Below are positions 4,151 to 11,339 of a DNA stretch of 20,118 bases, one piece after another. The stretch is from IMG/VR virus record IMGVR_UViG_3300049733_000033, positions 1 through 20,118 of that record. One strand, given 5' to 3'. The notes under the pieces were generated by a model that was not told where the DNA came from, did no database searches, and worked only from the letters and a program-made list of their open reading frames with translations. The stretch is from a virus. Numbering within the stretch: the stretch's first letter is position 1; each line of letters opens with the position of its first letter. Both the position numbers and the translations under genes were made by a program.

Positions 4151-5056
4151 ATGCCGAAGAAGCAAACACGCAAGTCTCAAGCAGAACGGCCCGAGCCCGA
4201 GGCCGAAGAAATTCCGCCGCAGGAATTCGACGCGCGTCACTACCAGCAAGACGCGCTCGACGCGCGCCACGGTCGCACGGTCGCGCCGAGCGGCGGCCTC
4301 GACAAGTACGGTCGATTCGTCGGCTGCAACGGATGGGACAAGGCGCGCGGGCCGTGCGATCGGTTCTTGCTCAACTGGCATCGACGCGCGGGCAAGGATC
4401 GCTTCGGGCTCGAGCTCATTCGCGAAGAGTGCGAGCGGCGCGTCGGTTCGTACTGGCACCTCTACCCGCTGCAAGTGCAGGCGAAAAAAGCGATTTGGAA
4501 CGCGGTCGATACGGCGACTGGGACGCGGCTTCTCGACTTGGTCTTTCCCGAGGCGATGCGCGACGGCAAGCCGAACGATCAAGAACTCTTTATGCGGTTC
4601 AAGAACGGCAGCACGTATCAGCTCTGCGGCTCCGACGCCTACGATCGGCTCGTCGGCGCGAATCCGGTCGGGTTGCTGAAGTCCGAATGGGCGCTGTGCG
4701 ACCCGCGCTCATGGGGCTACCTCTCGCCGATCCTGCTCGAGAATGGCGGCTGGGCGGCGTTTATCACGACCTATCGCGGGCGCAACCACGCGTATCAGAT
4801 GGCGCAGAAGCTGCGCACGAATCCGCTGTGGTACGTGGACGTGCGCACCATCGACATGACGCGGCGCGCGAACGGCGAGCCCGTCGTCGCGCCGGCCGAC
4901 GTGCGCGCGGAGCGTGAGAGCTTGGTCACGATGCACGGCGCCGTGCGTGCCGATGCTCTGATTCAGGAAGAGTTTTACTGCAATCCAATGGCGAGCGCTC
5001 CGGGCTCGGTCTACGGTGCTTCAGTGGCAAAAATGCTTGCGGAGGGAAGAGCATGA
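4151..5056 (+). CDS. terL: Terminase large subunit, ATPase half (split gene)
   Basis: A 301-residue protein that corresponds to the N-terminal DNA-packaging motor ATPase. Visible motifs are a Walker A-like HRRAGKD (77-83), a Walker B region GLLKSEWAL (174-182), with SEW in place of the usual DE, and the coupling motif FITTYRGRNH (204-213). The segment QEEFYCNPMASAPGSVYG near the end matches the linker of this terminase family, where the chain normally continues into the nuclease. Here a TGA ends it right after MLAEGRA. The nuclease half follows in the same frame at 5390, beyond an inserted gene. The ATG at 4151 has no good Shine-Dalgarno, so expression may be low or structured. The two halves together (about 510 residues) equal a normal terminase. 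Confidence 0.85.
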   Translation: MPKKQTRKSQAERPEPEAEEIPPQEFDARHYQQDALDARHGRTVAPSGGLDKYGRFVGCNGWDKARGPCDRFLLNWHRRAGKDRFGLELIREECERRVGSYWHLYPLQVQAKKAIWNAVDTATGTRLLDLVFPEAMRDGKPNDQELFMRFKNGSTYQLCGSDAYDRLVGANPVGLLKSEWALCDPRSWGYLSPILLENGGWAAFITTYRGRNHAYQMAQKLRTNPLWYVDVRTIDMTRRANGEPVVAPADVRAERESLVTMHGAVRADALIQEEFYCNPMASAPGSVYGASVAKMLAEGRA

Positions 5057-5388
5057 AATTAGCAGTGCTTTTGGTCGCGTGCGCGTTGGCGATTCCGGTC
5101 GCGGCGGTCGAGAAAACTTTCTCTTGGACGGCGCCGACGGCCTATACCGACGGGACGCCGCTACCGGCGGCGCAGATCGCCGGCTATACGCTGAATTGCT
5201 CGCCGACACGCACACTCGCGATTGCGGGCGCCGTCACGACGTTCAAAGCCGACTTCGGGCCCGGCTCGCATACGTGTGCGCTCGTGACGCGCGCGGCGAA
5301 CGGGCAAGTTAGCGCGCCGAGTAACAGCGTAAATTTTACGGTGCCGCAGCCAGTGCCGAATGCCGCAACGGGCCTATCCGTCGAATGA
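5053..5388 (+). CDS. Secreted fibronectin type III-like protein inserted within the terminase
   Basis: A 111-residue protein with a clear N-terminal signal peptide: KLAVLLVACALAIPVAA, probably cleaved near VAA-VEK (residue 18). The mature part looks like one fibronectin-III domain: FSWTAPTAYTDGTPL, AGYTLNCS, then SHTCALVTRAANGQVSAPSNSVNFTV. Such domains mediate binding to surfaces or sugars and occur in phage structural and secreted proteins. GGAGGG lies eight bases before the ATG, which overlaps the ATPase stop (ATGA). It separates the two terminase halves. A lipobox-like LVAC occurs at residues 7-10 but is too near the N-terminus to be convincing. It is probably a moron-like cargo gene acting in the periplasm or at the cell surface. 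Confidence 0.7.
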   Translation: MKLAVLLVACALAIPVAAVEKTFSWTAPTAYTDGTPLPAAQIAGYTLNCSPTRTLAIAGAVTTFKADFGPGSHTCALVTRAANGQVSAPSNSVNFTVPQPVPNAATGLSVE

Positions 5389-5389
5389 A

Positions 5390-6016
5390 ATGGCTGCGGC
5401 GAGTCTACCGTTGCGGGAGGTGAGGGCCGGCTATGACGCCGCTTTTCCTGTGTCCGCTTCATGGGCGCTCGAATTTGCGCCGGTCAACTTGTCCGTTCTG
5501 TTTATGCAGAGAGACGGAAACGAGCACCGCTGCATCGGCTCGCGCTCGTGGTTCTTCGCCGAGCTCGCCGACTGCATCGCCGAGGCTCGAGAGGTTTTCC
5601 CGTGGCGCGTGTCGCGGCACCTCATTCCGCCCGACGAGAAAGGCGTTTGGCGTCAGATGTTCGAACGGCTTGAGCTCTTCAACGCGTGGAACGTGCCGGC
5701 CTTTCCCGACAATCAACGGATGCTGCTCACGCAGCAATTCTTGTCGCGACTCACGATCGATACAGCGTCGCGACCGTGGGAGCCGGACGGCAATAACTCG
5801 ACGCTCATCGATAGCCTCAACGGCTACAAGGTCAAGGAGCTCGCCAGTCACAGCGATGCTTTCACGATGAACATTCTCGGCACGCACGAGCAGTACCTAA
5901 CGCGCGCGCTCGAGCACTACGCCGCTTGGGACTGGCGTCGGCCGGCCTCGACCTGGGGGCCGAAGGTCGATTACTCGAAAGACGACAAGAGGCTCGTCAA
6001 AGCGTGGAGACGATGA
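5390..6016 (+). CDS. terL: Terminase large subunit, nuclease half (split gene, degenerate active site)
   Basis: A 208-residue protein that aligns by eye with the C-terminal RNase H-like nuclease of terminases: YDAAFPVSASWALEF, LSVLFMQRDG, HLIPPDE (77-83), LLTQQFLSR, STLIDSLNGYKVKE and SHSDAF (153-158). In the family, the first strand normally reads WDLG or WDIG followed by a second Asp; here it is WALE (25-28) then APVN, so the first metal-binding Asp seems absent, while the late Asp in SHSDAF remains. I choose ATG 5390, one base after the stop of the inserted gene, for reinitiation; an in-frame ATG at 5360 overlaps that gene. It is in the same frame as the ATPase half. The stop overlaps the portal start. 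Confidence 0.75.
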   Translation: MAAASLPLREVRAGYDAAFPVSASWALEFAPVNLSVLFMQRDGNEHRCIGSRSWFFAELADCIAEAREVFPWRVSRHLIPPDEKGVWRQMFERLELFNAWNVPAFPDNQRMLLTQQFLSRLTIDTASRPWEPDGNNSTLIDSLNGYKVKELASHSDAFTMNILGTHEQYLTRALEHYAAWDWRRPASTWGPKVDYSKDDKRLVKAWRR

Positions 6017-8073
6017 CCGACACGGAAATTCTGCAAGCGATCAAGCGGCAGCTCTTGGAATGCGCCGGATGGGACGGCGACGAGCTCGCGACGGATCGCG
6101 AGAAAGCGCTCGACTACTACCATCAACGGCCGAACGGCACCGAGGTAGAGGGGCGCAGCCAGGCAGTTTCCGGCGACGTGTCGGCGATGGTCGAGAGCAA
6201 TCTTGCCGCGATGATGCAGAGCTTCAGCTCGTCGCGCATCGTCGAATTCGACTCACTCAGCGCCGACGACGAATCGCAAGCGCAGCTCGAGAGCGACGCG
6301 TGCGCGTTCTTCGTCATGAAGAAAAACAACGGCCGCTGGCAGCTCGGGCAGGCGATCAAAGAAACGCTACGGCTGCGCAATGGTTGGGTAAAAGCGTGGA
6401 TCGAGGAGCGGCGCACGACGCGGATTCAAGAGTACGTGAACGTCGCGCCCGAGGCGTTGCTCGAGCTCACCGAGCGTCCCGGCGTCGAGTGCACCGTGCT
6501 CGAGTACGATCCCGAGAAAGACGGCGGCTATCTCAAGACGCGCTGCGTGTACGTCGATCGGCGTTTCAGCTTCGGCGCGGTCGCGCCGGGGAATATGTTC
6601 TATCCGAAGGCGTACGACGGTTGCGACTTCGAAGCGTTGCAGCGAATCCCGATCATCGCCGAGCGACGGATCGACACGCGCGCGACGCTCGTCGAAATGG
6701 GCTTTCCGAAAGCGGCCGTCGATCGATGCACGGAGTATCGCGCCGACACGAACACGAGCGAGGCCGCGCGCAATCCGCGCCGCAATTCGCAACTGACGCC
6801 GGGGCTCGACTTCGCGAGCCAGCTCGTCGAATGGTTCGAGGCTTACGTGCTGCTCGACGGCGTTCGGCACAAGGTGTGCTGCGACGGGAAGTTTCAGGAG
6901 AAATTCGCGAAGGGCGAGCACGAGCTCGTGCCCTACGGCACGGGGCAGTGTTTCATTACGCCGCATCGGCTCACGGGGCTCTCGATCTGGGACAAGCTGC
7001 GGCAGACGCAGGACATCAACACGGGCCTTACGCGCGGGATGCTCGACAACGTCGAGGCGACGAGCAAGAGCCGCACGGCGCACCTCGACGAAGTCGTCAA
7101 CGCCGACGACCTGGGCGACGGGCGCGTCAACGGTTCCGTTCGCGTGCGCGGCTTCGTGCCGCGCGTCGCCGATGCGATCATGCCGCTCGTGGTGCCCGAT
7201 ACGTCGGCGGGCATCGTGCGCGCGATCGACTATCAGCGGCGTATTCGAACCGAGCTCGGCGGCTCGTCGCTCGACATGCAAGCGGGCGAGATGCAGCTCT
7301 CGGACCGCGTCGGCTCGCAAGGGCTCGACCGTGCTTACAGCGTCGCCGAACAGCTCGCGCAGCACATGACGCAGAACATCGCCGACACGCTGATTCGCTC
7401 GGCGTTCTTACTCGCGCACGCCGTGCTCCGCGAGAATTTCGACGAGCCTGTGCCGATCAAGGTAGGCGGGCGGTGGAAGTCGGCGATTCCCTCGGAATGG
7501 ATCGAGCGCGAAGAGCTCACGGTCAAGATCGGCAAGTCGCCGGGCGAGCGCGCGCGCTTGATGGCCGTGCTCGACAAGATGCTGCAAACGCACTTGCAGC
7601 TCGAGCAGCTCGGGTTCAACGGCATTCTGACGGACCTCGAGGGGTTCTATGCGCTGCTCATGGATTGGGCCCGCCTCGGCGACGTGCCGCATCCCGAGCG
7701 CTATTACCTCGATCCGCAGTCCGAGGGCTCGGTCGCGGCGCAGCAGCAGCGCGCGCAGGCCGCGCAGGCGCGCGAGAAGCAACAGACGGCGCTCGTCACT
7801 GAGGCGGTCAACTTGCAGAAGATCGGCGAGGCCGGCAAGAAGTACGACGGCGACGCCGATCGCGCCGTGCGAGTGTGGGAAAAGAAGGTAGACACGAAGC
7901 TCGAGTACGCGAAGCTCGGGCAGCAAGGCGAAGTCGAAGAGGCAAAGCTCGTCATGCCGGCAGCGGCGAAGATGCTCGAGGAGCACCGTGGACAAAAAAC
8001 AGGACGCGCGAAACCTAAAGGGAAGTCCGCTGCTGGCCGAGGTGCTAAAGCAGGAAAGGGGGCAAGCACTTGA
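6013..8073 (+). CDS. Portal protein
   Basis: A 686-residue head-tail connector, forming the dodecameric ring through which DNA is packaged. The N-terminus is typical of podovirus-like portals: a helix, then DREKALDYYHQRPNGTEVEGRSQAVSGDVSAMVESNLAAMM. The middle includes NMFYPK and a helical segment with DIQ-type replacement by DINTGLTRGMLDNVEA, and the C-terminus (about 570-686) is a long Gln/Ala/Lys-rich helix with a basic Gly/Lys tail. ATG 6013 overlaps the nuclease-half stop (ATGA) with GGAG upstream. Position directly after terminase is canonical. The last 86 bases overlap the next gene. Confidence 0.88.
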   Translation: MTDTEILQAIKRQLLECAGWDGDELATDREKALDYYHQRPNGTEVEGRSQAVSGDVSAMVESNLAAMMQSFSSSRIVEFDSLSADDESQAQLESDACAFFVMKKNNGRWQLGQAIKETLRLRNGWVKAWIEERRTTRIQEYVNVAPEALLELTERPGVECTVLEYDPEKDGGYLKTRCVYVDRRFSFGAVAPGNMFYPKAYDGCDFEALQRIPIIAERRIDTRATLVEMGFPKAAVDRCTEYRADTNTSEAARNPRRNSQLTPGLDFASQLVEWFEAYVLLDGVRHKVCCDGKFQEKFAKGEHELVPYGTGQCFITPHRLTGLSIWDKLRQTQDINTGLTRGMLDNVEATSKSRTAHLDEVVNADDLGDGRVNGSVRVRGFVPRVADAIMPLVVPDTSAGIVRAIDYQRRIRTELGGSSLDMQAGEMQLSDRVGSQGLDRAYSVAEQLAQHMTQNIADTLIRSAFLLAHAVLRENFDEPVPIKVGGRWKSAIPSEWIEREELTVKIGKSPGERARLMAVLDKMLQTHLQLEQLGFNGILTDLEGFYALLMDWARLGDVPHPERYYLDPQSEGSVAAQQQRAQAAQAREKQQTALVTEAVNLQKIGEAGKKYDGDADRAVRVWEKKVDTKLEYAKLGQQGEVEEAKLVMPAAAKMLEEHRGQKTGRAKPKGKSAAGRGAKAGKGAST

Positions 8074-8188
8074 GCGTTTGCTACGCGCCGACGATCACGA
8101 CCTCGCCGCGCGCCGCGCGGCGGTATTGACAATTGACCAACTAGCGGAGACGCTTAATGCGCGAATCAAGCGCGCGCTCGGAGACTAG
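7988..8188 (+). CDS. Small helical protein between portal and scaffold
   Basis: A 66-residue charged protein, probably all helical (LLAEVLKQERGQALERLLRADD, then LTIDQLAETLNARIKRALGD), of no recognised family. GTG at 7988 has AGGAG (7979-7983) four bases upstream. It overlaps the portal end by 86 bases and the scaffold start by 32, both in other frames; such compact small genes between portal and scaffold are common in podovirus-like genomes. It might be a minor head or assembly factor. Confidence 0.6.
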   Translation: MDKKQDARNLKGSPLLAEVLKQERGQALERLLRADDHDLAARRAAVLTIDQLAETLNARIKRALGD

Positions 8189-8999
8189 CGCAACTGAGCA
8201 GCAAGCAACCTCGACTGAGCCCGGAGACGCGCTCATGCTCGACGGATTCCGCAAGCTGCTAGCCGAAAAATCCCCTGGCGAGAGCCAAGAAGAAGGCGGC
8301 GAGAGCGAGAGCTCAACCGAAGAGACGCCGCCGAAAGAGGGCAAGCCGAAAGGCAAGCCCAAGGCGTTCAAAGAGCTTGCCGAGAGGCTAGAGCTCACGC
8401 CCGAAGATCTGTACGCAATCGAGGTTCCTCTCGCCGAAGGTCGCAGCATGACCATCGGCAAAATGAAGGACGCGGCGGCGATACAGGATCAGCTCACGGT
8501 ACGCGAGATGCAGTTCGCGGAACGTGTCGGGAAGCAAGAAGCGGAATGGACGCGGTCGCAGGCCGAATTCTCGCAGCTTGTCTCGATGATCGATCCGAAA
8601 GCCTTGACGCCAGAGATGCGCAAAAAGGCGGCCGAAACGGTCACTGAGAACAACAAGCGCGAGCGCGCCGAGACGATGCGGCTCATTCCCGAATGGGCGA
8701 ATCAAGAGCTCCGTGAGGCGGAGCTCGGCGGGATGGTCGAGCTCTTGAAGGATTACGGCATAGGCGAATCCTTCCTGACCGCGAACATGTCGTCGAAATT
8801 GATGCGCTTCGTTCGAGACGCTTTCTTGCGTAAGGTGCGCATCGAGCGCGCGCTCGCTCTCGTCAAACCGGTCAAGAAGACCTCGACGACGGGTAAGAGC
8901 GGCGCCCCCGGTAAGGCCCCTGCCCGAAACGCTCCCGCTGCACCGCGAGGCCGAAGCGGTGTTCAGGAATCGTTTCGAAACACTCTCGCAAAGGGGTAA
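8157..8999 (+). CDS. Scaffolding protein
   Basis: A 280-residue acidic-to-basic protein placed directly before the major capsid gene, the usual location of the scaffold. The first 70 residues are disordered and rich in Glu, Ser and Lys (SPGESQEEGGESESS...). The middle (about 100-200) is long helix, with repeated charged heptad-like segments such as DQLTVREMQFAERVGKQEAE. The C-terminus is Lys/Ala/Pro/Gly-rich and basic (VKKTSTTGKSGAPGKAPARN), as expected for the capsid-binding end. GGAG at 8146-8149 is seven bases before the ATG. Identification rests on composition and position, not sequence identity. Confidence 0.72.
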   Translation: MRESSARSETSATEQQATSTEPGDALMLDGFRKLLAEKSPGESQEEGGESESSTEETPPKEGKPKGKPKAFKELAERLELTPEDLYAIEVPLAEGRSMTIGKMKDAAAIQDQLTVREMQFAERVGKQEAEWTRSQAEFSQLVSMIDPKALTPEMRKKAAETVTENNKRERAETMRLIPEWANQELREAELGGMVELLKDYGIGESFLTANMSSKLMRFVRDAFLRKVRIERALALVKPVKKTSTTGKSGAPGKAPARNAPAAPRGRSGVQESFRNTLAKG

Positions 9000-9005
9000 A
9001 CCGTC

Positions 9006-10067
9006 ATGGCTCAGCCTGGTGACTCTCTCTCGGCAGCCGATCTTCGCGCCGTCAATGTTGGCGGCTTGCTCAACGAAGACGTGCTGGCGAAGGTCTACGA
9101 CATTTCGCCGATCGAAACGCCGTACCTCGACGCCGTCAGCGGCGGCTCGTACGACAATCCCTATCACTCGTGGGTGCAAGACACGTTGACCGCGACGACG
9201 GCGGCCGACGCTCAGATCGACGGCGCGGATATCACGCCGACGATGGCGGCGAGCGGCGCGCGCGTCGGCAATCACGGGCAGATTTCCACGCAGGGAATCA
9301 ACGTCTCCGAAGTCACGCAGCACTCCGATCCGATCGGGCGCGCGGCCGAAGAGGCGTATCAGCGTGTGCGCATGATCAACTTGCTGCAGAACCGCATCGA
9401 ATGCGCGGCGCTGTCGAAGCAAGCGAGCGTCGCCGACAACGGCTCGAGCGTGGCCGGCGTGACGGCGGGTCTCGCGGCGTGGATCACGACGAATCGATCG
9501 CTCGGCTCGGGCGGATCGGGCGGCGGGTTCAACACCTCGACGAGCATCGTCGATACGTTCACCGTCGGCACGTCGCGCGCGCTGACCTGGGCCATGATTT
9601 CGACGCAGATCGAAAACTGCTATCTCGTCGGCGCGAAGCCGACGAAGATCTTCAGCAGGCCCGAGGTGACGAAGCGTCTCGGAATCTACCTGATTAGCTC
9701 TGACTTCTTCGTCGCGCCAGTCGCGAACGTCGGCGGCGAGAGCGTGAGCCCGGTCGAGATGAGCGGCTACGTCGATACGTTCCGTACGGACTTCGGATAC
9801 ACGATGACCGTGCATCCGGTGCGGAACATGGCGCTCTACGATTCGGCCGACACAAACTCGACGGCCGACGCGACGGGGCTCTTCGGTATCGATCCGATGC
9901 ATGTCGCCGTGCGGCGCATGTGGGGCACGAAGATCGACAAGCTCGGCAAAACGGGCTTGAGCGATCGGTCGTTCGTCTCGACGCATTGGTCGAACGACTG
10001 CTTGCTCGAGCGCGCGCACTTCTTCATCGGCGATCTACAGCCGACGGCAGCGGTCGCGGCGTCCTAA
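9006..10067 (+). CDS. Major capsid protein, SU10/DUF5309 type
   Basis: A 353-residue HK97-fold shell protein. Family signs are the opening LNEDVLAKVYDISPIETPYL, the NPYHSWVQDTL segment, a beta-rich N-arm region with AQIDGADITP, TQGINVSEVTQHSDPIG followed by the EEAYQRVRMINLLQNRIECA spine helix, and the A-domain segment with ALTWAMISTQIENCY. The C-terminal part includes YTMTVHPVRNMALYD and a terminal FVSTHWSNDCLLERAHFFIGDLQ. This matches the SU10 major capsid protein family by pattern. AAGGGG lies upstream of the ATG. It follows the scaffold gene and is the most confident structural call in the window. Confidence 0.9.
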   Translation: MAQPGDSLSAADLRAVNVGGLLNEDVLAKVYDISPIETPYLDAVSGGSYDNPYHSWVQDTLTATTAADAQIDGADITPTMAASGARVGNHGQISTQGINVSEVTQHSDPIGRAAEEAYQRVRMINLLQNRIECAALSKQASVADNGSSVAGVTAGLAAWITTNRSLGSGGSGGGFNTSTSIVDTFTVGTSRALTWAMISTQIENCYLVGAKPTKIFSRPEVTKRLGIYLISSDFFVAPVANVGGESVSPVEMSGYVDTFRTDFGYTMTVHPVRNMALYDSADTNSTADATGLFGIDPMHVAVRRMWGTKIDKLGKTGLSDRSFVSTHWSNDCLLERAHFFIGDLQPTAAVAAS

Positions 10068-10068
10068 C

Positions 10069-10263
10069 GTGGACTCGCTGGCTCGAAAAGAGCTCTGCGA
10101 GGCGGCCTTGGCCGGCGGCGCGTGCGTCGCCGGCCTCTCTCTCGCTCAAGTCACGCCGTGGCTGTCGGCGGCGTCGCTCGTGCTCTCGTGCATTGCCGCA
10201 GCGCTCGCGATCGTGACTCATATCCGGCGCTACATGCGCAAGGGGAATGACGATGCTGAATAA
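10069..10263 (+). CDS. Small membrane protein, holin-like
   Basis: A 64-residue protein with a long hydrophobic region, about residues 12-50 (AALAGGACVAGLSL, then WLSAASLVLSCIAAALAIVTHI), enough for two short or one long transmembrane segment, and a basic then acidic tail (RRYMRKGNDDAE). The size and charged tail suit a small holin. GTG at 10069 lies one base after the capsid stop but has no clear Shine-Dalgarno. It overlaps the next gene by 11 bases. No lysis gene is adjacent, so the role is inferred from composition. Confidence 0.5.
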   Translation: MDSLARKELCEAALAGGACVAGLSLAQVTPWLSAASLVLSCIAAALAIVTHIRRYMRKGNDDAE

Positions 10264-10894
10264 GTTTCGCTACGATCCGGCGAACGTCGATACCGACGGT
10301 ATCGCCGACGGGATCACGGGCGTCGGTCCGTGGAATGAAATCGCCGTCGGCGAGCTCGTCGCGGCGGGCGCCGGCGACGGGCTCGCGCATCAGCTCAACT
10401 TGACGAGCACGGCGAACCTCTCGGCGATCAATATCACGATCGTCGGCACCGACGCCGACGATAAGCCGGTGTCGGAAACGCGCGCCGGCCCGAATAACAA
10501 CACGGTCGAAACGACCGCGTACTTCAAAACTGTTACGTCGATCGCAGCCTCCTCGACGCTCGGCGCGAACACCATGGACGTTGGTTGGGTCGATGAGTTT
10601 GTCGGCCCGACGGTCAGGCTCGACTGGCGGCGCAACGTCGTCTCGCGTTACTTCCTCGACGTGACGGGCACGATCAGCCTCGACGTGGATTACTTGATCG
10701 AAGATCCCGACCGGCTGCTCAAGCAGGAAGACGGCAAATGGCTCGTCGTTTCCTCGAGCCTCGACGACGAGACGGCCGACAGCACGGCCTTTGTCGAAAT
10801 CGGCGCCGGCTATACCGCGTTTCGCATCCGTGCCAACAGCTACACGGACACGGCCGAGGCCACGCTCTACGTTTCTCAACCGGAGTTACCATGA
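10253..10894 (+). CDS. Putative head decoration or virion beta-protein
   Basis: A 213-residue beta-rich protein next to the major capsid gene. The segment LSAINITIVGTDADDKPVSE, followed by NNTVETTAYFKTVTSI, recurs in many phage proteins encoded beside the capsid, usually taken as decoration or other virion proteins. The rest alternates short strands (YFLDVTGTISLDVDYLIED, WLVVSSS, TAFRIRANSYTDTAEATLYV). AGGGG (10241-10245) is one base from an in-frame ATG at 10247 but seven from ATG 10253, so I choose the latter. The stop overlaps the next start (ATGA). Confidence 0.55.
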   Translation: MLNKFRYDPANVDTDGIADGITGVGPWNEIAVGELVAAGAGDGLAHQLNLTSTANLSAINITIVGTDADDKPVSETRAGPNNNTVETTAYFKTVTSIAASSTLGANTMDVGWVDEFVGPTVRLDWRRNVVSRYFLDVTGTISLDVDYLIEDPDRLLKQEDGKWLVVSSSLDDETADSTAFVEIGAGYTAFRIRANSYTDTAEATLYVSQPELP

Positions 10895-11073
10895 AATCAC
10901 TTCTCTTCGAGATGATTGATCGGGCCGCGCGGCGCGCGCTGACGGGTATCGGCGGCGGCGCGATAGTGACGGGCGACAATGCGGCCGTGACGATCGGAAC
11001 TTTGATGATCGTCGGCGAATTCGCGTTCGAGACGTGGCGCCGTCGCCGCGCGGCGAAGAAAGCCGCGAAGTGA
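10891..11073 (+). CDS. Small membrane protein, candidate holin
   Basis: A 60-residue protein with an amphipathic N-terminus (MKSLLFEMIDRAARRALTG), a hydrophobic stretch GGGAIVTGDNAAVTIGTLMIVGEFAFETW and a strongly basic tail (RRRRAAKKAAK). The arrangement resembles small phage holins of the type with a Gly-rich first part, a conserved aromatic near the end of the helix and a basic tail. Its ATG overlaps the previous stop, and its stop overlaps the next GTG (GTGA). Together with the gene at 10069 it is one of two holin candidates that flank the decoration-like gene. Confidence 0.5.
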   Translation: MKSLLFEMIDRAARRALTGIGGGAIVTGDNAAVTIGTLMIVGEFAFETWRRRRAAKKAAK

Positions 11074-11339
11074 GCGCGATCGTCCGAGCGTCCGTGTCGC
11101 TGGCGCTGCGCGAGGCGCAGCTCGCGCGCGAGCAACGCGTCGAGACTCAGCACGCGCCGTTCGCCGAGCACACTTTGCGCGTGCCTACTTCGCACTGGAA
11201 AGCGCTCGCGATGATCTTCCCTGGGCTCAATTCGAAAGATCATGACGAGTACGAAGAGGCGATGAAGCGACTGCACGCGTCGCCGCTCGCCGATCCCTAC
11301 CGCGTGCGCAACCGGCGAGCTCAGCTCGGGCACCTATGA
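11070..11339 (+). CDS. Hypothetical phage protein
   Basis: An 89-residue basic protein. After a helical N-terminus (SLALREAQLAREQRVE) it has TLRVPTSHWKALAMIFPGLNSKDHDEYEEAMKRLHASPLADPYR, a pattern I recall from small phage proteins encoded between capsid and tail-adaptor genes, whose function is not known to me. GTG at 11070 overlaps the upstream stop (GTGA); the 3' end overlaps the adaptor start (ATGA). Confidence 0.6.
   Translation: MSAIVRASVSLALREAQLAREQRVETQHAPFAEHTLRVPTSHWKALAMIFPGLNSKDHDEYEEAMKRLHASPLADPYRVRNRRAQLGHL

Noticed and set aside
5059-5082. Lipobox-like LVAC in the fibronectin-III-like protein.
   Set aside because: The Cys is at residue 10, leaving too short a hydrophobic stretch; cleavage by ordinary signal peptidase at about residue 18 is more likely.
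5433-5870. An open frame starting at ATG 5433 with a strong Shine-Dalgarno (GGGAGGTGAGGG at 5416-5427) and a CPLH...CPFC start.
   Set aside because: It runs out of frame through the whole terminase nuclease half, which shows family motifs, and after the first 25 residues its translation is Arg/Ser-rich shadow sequence. The good ribosome site is odd but not enough to claim a gene.
5926-6012. Upstream extension of the portal protein by 29 codons.
   Set aside because: It would lie inside the terminase nuclease half. ATG 6013 overlaps the stop (ATGA) and begins a typical portal N-terminus.
8126-8159. TTGACA at 8126-8131 and TTGACC at 8133-8138 as a promoter for the scaffold gene.
   Set aside because: No acceptable -10 lies 16-18 bases downstream; the nearest, TTAATG at 8154, is too far from the first and too near the second.
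6060-10019. Very long open frames in other phases of the portal and capsid genes (for example the minus-strand frame at 8388-10019).
   Set aside because: High G+C content leaves many open shadow frames; their translations are Arg/Ala/His-rich with no motifs and no ribosome sites.
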